This document shows, piece after piece, positions 7,640 to 9,279 of a stretch of 9,279 nucleotides of DNA. Under the pieces are notes generated by a model that saw only the letters and a program-made list of their open reading frames with translations, did no database searches and was not told where the DNA came from. Position numbers and translations under genes: made by a program. The DNA is from Albibeggiatoa sp964388965. Its GTDB lineage: Bacteria; Pseudomonadota; Gammaproteobacteria; Beggiatoales; Beggiatoaceae. Numbering within the stretch: position 1 is the stretch's first letter; each line of letters opens with the position of its first letter. The stretch is taken from contig CAYMCP010000101.1 in NCBI GenBank assembly GCA_964388965.1, forward strand, positions 1 through 9,279, written 5' to 3'.

Positions 7640-8115
7640 AATGCCATATTCCAGCTTTGCTGCTTCATTTTAGCGTCTTCGTCACGATCTTCTACCCAGT
7701 AAATATCAACTGTATACAAACCATCAGTTTTATTCCACTTGATTTCACCTTGACCTAGTGGCAAAGTAGAAGCTAAAGAATTACACCATTGAGCCAAATC
7801 ATATCTTACCATATCAGTGGGTGTACAACTCTCTCCACCACAATCCAACGTATCTGGACACTCACCTTTTTTGAGTACATACCCACCATCGTCAGCGTTA
7901 CCATTATCACTTAGACTATCACTGTTCGAGCGCATTCTATCCATAATATCGTAGGCGAGAAAAGCGGCTTGAGTACGAACGTAGGCGGCGTGGTTAAATT
8001 GCTGACCTCGCGCTTGTAAGCTAGCAAGACCGATCAAGCCTATAGACAATACAAGTAACGCAATCATCATTTCCAACATGGAAAAACCTTGATTTTGCTT
8101 TAATTTTTTTTGCAT
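7636..8115 (-). CDS. pilV: PilV-type minor pilin
   Basis: 159-residue minor pilin starting at the ATG at 8113-8115. The leader MQKKLKQNQG10 precedes FSMLEMMIALLVLSIGLIGL, with glutamate at +5 (E15), a canonical class III signal cleaved after G10. RTQAAFLAYDIMDRMRSN (47-64) and YDLAQWCNSLASTLPLGQGE (105-124) are characteristic of PilV. C86, C92, C97 and C111 could form disulfides. This start is preferred to the upstream in-frame ATG at 8154 because AGAGGA lies five bases before it and the leader then has a usual length. The longer form would overlap fimT by 16 nt and have a 23-residue leader. The gap to the fimT stop is 23 nt, and the gene's stop overlaps the pilW start. It acts with PilW and PilX in the inner-membrane/tip initiation complex of the type IV pilus. 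Confidence 0.92.
   Translation of the reverse strand: MQKKLKQNQGFSMLEMMIALLVLSIGLIGLASLQARGQQFNHAAYVRTQAAFLAYDIMDRMRSNSDSLSDNGNADDGGYVLKKGECPDTLDCGGESCTPTDMVRYDLAQWCNSLASTLPLGQGEIKWNKTDGLYTVDIYWVEDRDEDAKMKQQSWNMAL
8104..8111 (-). repeat. poly-A(8) tract just after the pilV start codon
   Basis: Eight T on the plus strand, eight A on the coding strand, begin one base after the pilV ATG and encode the residues after Met (Q-K-K, ending in the first part of the AAA codons). Slippage by the polymerase or ribosome here would change the frame right at the N-terminus. Confidence 0.75.
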
Positions 8116-8120
8116 GACTG

Positions 8121-8126
8121 TCCTCT
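8121..8126 (-). promoter_or_regulatory. ribosome binding site of pilV
   Basis: AGAGGA on the minus strand lies five bases before the ATG at 8115. It decides between the two in-frame pilV starts in favour of the shorter product. Confidence 0.75.
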
Positions 8127-8143
8127 TTATCAAGTTTATCAAG
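8126..8143 (-). repeat. 9-nt tandem duplication across the fimT-pilV junction
   Basis: TTTATCAAG occurs twice in direct succession on the plus strand (8126-8134 and 8135-8143). It spans the last codons and stop of fimT (TGA at 8139-8141) and abuts the pilV ribosome binding site. The duplication lengthens the spacer between the two genes. Confidence 0.8.
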
Positions 8144-8690
8144 GTTGAACACAAGGATAATCAGCATTGGTTAGCGATGTACGCCCTGTTGCTTGGATCG
8201 TGATTTCTCGACCATTTGGATCACGTTCGGTTGCATTTTCTAAACATAATACGAATGGAAAATTTGGGATGGTTTTCGTCAAACCCGCTAGGCGACCGCG
8301 AGAATCGTAAATAATCATCTTGAGATCGTCAGGACCATCAACTTGTATATTGTCAGTAAAATTGAACTCTCGCAATTTTTCACAATTGGCATCCCAGTCA
8401 TTACTACAGTCTAGTTTACCATTGTCATTTGCGTCGTCCCAAACTACCCAACCTGCCCCCCACTCATTTTTCTTACCTTCAGGCGCAAGCGGTGTAACGC
8501 GAATACTACGACCAATAATAGATTCACTGCGTGCATAATTAAGTACACTAACAAACTGATTCGTTTTTGTCGTAATACGGTTATTTAACAGCGAGTGGCG
8601 CAAGTTCGGCAGAGCGATAGAAACCAAAATGCCTACTATAGCCAAAGCTATCATTAATTCTGTAATGCTAAAAGCGTCTTGTCTATTCAT
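8139..8690 (-). CDS. fimT: FimT/FimU (GspH-type) minor pilin
   Basis: 183-residue minor pilin and first gene of the operon. The N-terminus MNRQDA6 precedes FSITELMIALAIVGILVSIA with glutamate at +5 (E11). Residue -1 is alanine (A6) instead of the near-invariant glycine. The GspH/FimT head is recognisable from SVLNYARSESI (48-58), GWVVWDDANDNGKLD (80-94), IIYDSRGRL (126-134) and the closing strand EITIQATGR (162-170). Cysteines at 95/103 and 149/180 suggest two disulfides. The acidic D86-x-N88-x-N90-G loop may bind a metal. ATG 8688-8690 is the only ATG start: an in-frame TAA lies six codons upstream. No good ribosome binding site precedes it. By position it corresponds to fimU of Pseudomonas; fimT is used for the family. 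In related systems it couples the tip complex to the major pilin. Confidence 0.88.
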   Translation of the reverse strand: MNRQDAFSITELMIALAIVGILVSIALPNLRHSLLNNRITTKTNQFVSVLNYARSESIIGRSIRVTPLAPEGKKNEWGAGWVVWDDANDNGKLDCSNDWDANCEKLREFNFTDNIQVDGPDDLKMIIYDSRGRLAGLTKTIPNFPFVLCLENATERDPNGREITIQATGRTSLTNADYPCVQP

Positions 8691-8720
8691 AGTATTGTTG
8701 TAGCAATCTTAAACATGAAA

Positions 8721-8738
8721 GTCACTTTGCTGTGTGAC
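8721..8738 (-). promoter_or_regulatory. small hairpin in the fimT leader
   Basis: GTCAC (8721-8725) and GTGAC (8734-8738) form a 5-bp inverted repeat with an 8-nt spacer, 31-48 nt upstream of the fimT ATG. It could be a small leader hairpin or a regulator half-site pair. It does not match the CRP/Vfr consensus, because the TGTGA/TCACA orientation is reversed. Confidence 0.25.
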
Positions 8739-8869
8739 AAAAGGACATCGTGAATCGTCAAAAGGCAAAAAATAACTTTCTGAATTTAAAAAAATTATTT
8801 AACTACCTTGTTATCAGCACAAAATCGGATAGTGCTAATTCGTGGCTATAGCAGCCTACTTATAAAAGT

Positions 8870-8918
8870 TAATATTATATTTGGATAATTCACAAAAGCA
8901 TTTACAGATATAATATTA
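8870..8918. promoter_or_regulatory. perfect 11-bp inverted repeat, candidate divergent promoter region
   Basis: TAATATTATAT (8870-8880) and ATATAATATTA (8908-8918) are exact inverted copies separated by 27 nt. Each arm contains a perfect TATAAT: at 8874-8879 reading left towards the pilus operon, and at 8909-8914 reading right. The 27-nt centre would hold both -35 regions, but no good TTGACA is seen at the right spacing for either, so the promoters would be weak or activator-dependent. The fimT ATG lies about 180 nt downstream of the left arm, leaving a long leader. A second candidate for the operon lies nearer to it (TTAACT at 8868-8873 with TATAGC 16 nt on, minus strand). No sigma-54 consensus was found here. 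Confidence 0.4.
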
Positions 8919-9173
8919 CTATTTGTAAAATGACTGTTTCGGTATGGATTCTAATAGGTGCGGGTGCTGAAATGTATAATCAAATAAATATTCGTGCGAA
9001 AATAGCTGATGAAAGACTTATTTTCTCACTTTGCGTAAGATGATTTTAGCGTAATTTTTGTTATGAATGTGGCTCGTCATAGCTCAGCAATTCTCATGTT
9101 GAATTTTGTGTAAGAACGGATACTGAGCATCAAGTCCGTCCAACATACTGCTCGTTGTTATAGTCAATTCCGT
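8919..9173. other. intergenic stretch without a convincing gene
   Basis: No ORF over 30 codons with a credible start is seen. It contains short inverted repeats: GAAAATA/TATTTTC (8998-9004/9019-9025), AATTC/GAATT (9089-9093/9101-9105) nested inside GCTCAG/CTGAGC (9082-9087/9123-9128), and the word ATACTG at 9120 and 9145, with a third copy at 9184. These could be part of an untranslated leader, a small RNA or a degraded repeat. Nothing matches a riboswitch or tRNA known to me. Confidence 0.4.
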
Positions 9174-9200
9174 AAAATACGATATACTGATACGTATTTT
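9174..9200 (+). promoter_or_regulatory. operator-like palindrome over a -10-like box
   Basis: AAAATACG (9174-9181) and CGTATTTT (9193-9200) are perfect inverted repeats with an 11-nt centre. The centre contains TATACT (9183-9188), which resembles a -10 element for the rightward gene starting at 9225. No clear -35 box is present. The arrangement would suit a repressor site, but the AT-rich symmetry could also be coincidental. Confidence 0.3.
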
Positions 9201-9224
9201 CCTCTGACGAAGTATTAAAACGCT

Positions 9225-9279
9225 ATGGAAAAAGTAAGCAAAATTAACTGGCATAGGACTTTTGGCTTAACGTTAGCAG
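9225..9279 (+). CDS. possible 5' end of an unidentified plus-strand gene (partial)
   Basis: An ATG at 9225-9227 opens a frame that stays open to the window edge and reads MEKVSKINWHRTFGLTLA. Only 18 residues are visible. The W-H-R-x-F-G-L segment is faintly reminiscent of small bacterial hypothetical proteins linked to the Rpn/PD-(D/E)XK transposase-like group, but this is an impression and not evidence. The ribosome binding site is weak (GAAG at 9208-9211 is the nearest purine run). It is divergent from the pilus operon and lies behind a palindrome with a TATACT box. The bases to the right are needed to confirm it. Confidence 0.35.
   Translation, partial: MEKVSKINWHRTFGLTLA

Noticed and set aside
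8116..8154. Upstream in-frame ATG for pilV at 8154 (13 extra residues)
   Set aside because: It would overlap fimT by 16 nt and give a long leader, while the ATG at 8115 has AGAGGA just upstream and a canonical 10-residue leader.
8721..8738. CRP/Vfr-type binding site upstream of fimT
   Set aside because: The half-sites are GTCAC and GTGAC, the reverse of the TGTGA-N6-TCACA arrangement, so only a small hairpin is claimed.
8972..9043. Short plus-strand ORF of 23 residues (begins MYNQINIRAK)
   Set aside because: It is too short to judge, with no clear ribosome binding site and no recognisable motif.
8691..9224. Cyclic di-GMP riboswitch, tRNA or CRISPR in the upstream region
   Set aside because: No conserved GEMM core, no cloverleaf and no regularly spaced repeats could be found.

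Overview
The window holds a complete type IVa pilus minor-pilin/tip-adhesin operon, read entirely from the minus strand in the order fimT (GspH/FimT-type, 8139-8690), pilV (7636-8115), pilW (6416-7639), pilX (5881-6414) and pilY1 (166-5820). Gene order, the prepilin signals and the family motifs fit the fimU-pilV-pilW-pilX-pilY1 cluster of Pseudomonas-like bacteria, so the source is most likely a gammaproteobacterium. The moderately AT-rich sequence would suit a Thiotrichales- or Methylococcales-like genome, but that placement is a guess.

Layout from left to right: (1) 1-165 holds what may be the last codons of a plus-strand gene, followed by two inverted repeats, the second terminator-like, converging on pilY1. 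(2) 166-5820 is pilY1, whose 1884-residue product is far longer than the roughly 1160 residues of P. aeruginosa PilY1. The extra length is mostly four repeated beta-sandwich-like modules inserted inside the von Willebrand A (VWA) domain. (3) 5881-8690 carries the four minor pilins, packed with gaps of 1-60 nt or an ATGA overlap. (4) 8691-9224 is a non-coding, AT-rich regulatory stretch with a perfect 11-bp inverted repeat that could be a divergent promoter. (5) 9225-9279 is the possible start of a plus-strand gene cut off by the window edge.

How the genes work together, from knowledge of the family: the minor pilins FimT/FimU, PilV, PilW and PilX are processed by the prepilin peptidase PilD. 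With PilY1 they form a complex that primes pilus assembly and stays at the pilus tip, where PilY1 acts as adhesin, calcium-dependent regulator of retraction and surface sensor. No pilE is present directly after pilY1.

This is a recognisable, known system rather than a new one. The distinctive points are the multi-module insertion splitting the PilY1 VWA domain, the same nine-residue calcium-loop pattern in both PilY1 and PilW, an alanine in place of glycine at the FimT cleavage site, and homopolymer tracts in pilW and pilV.
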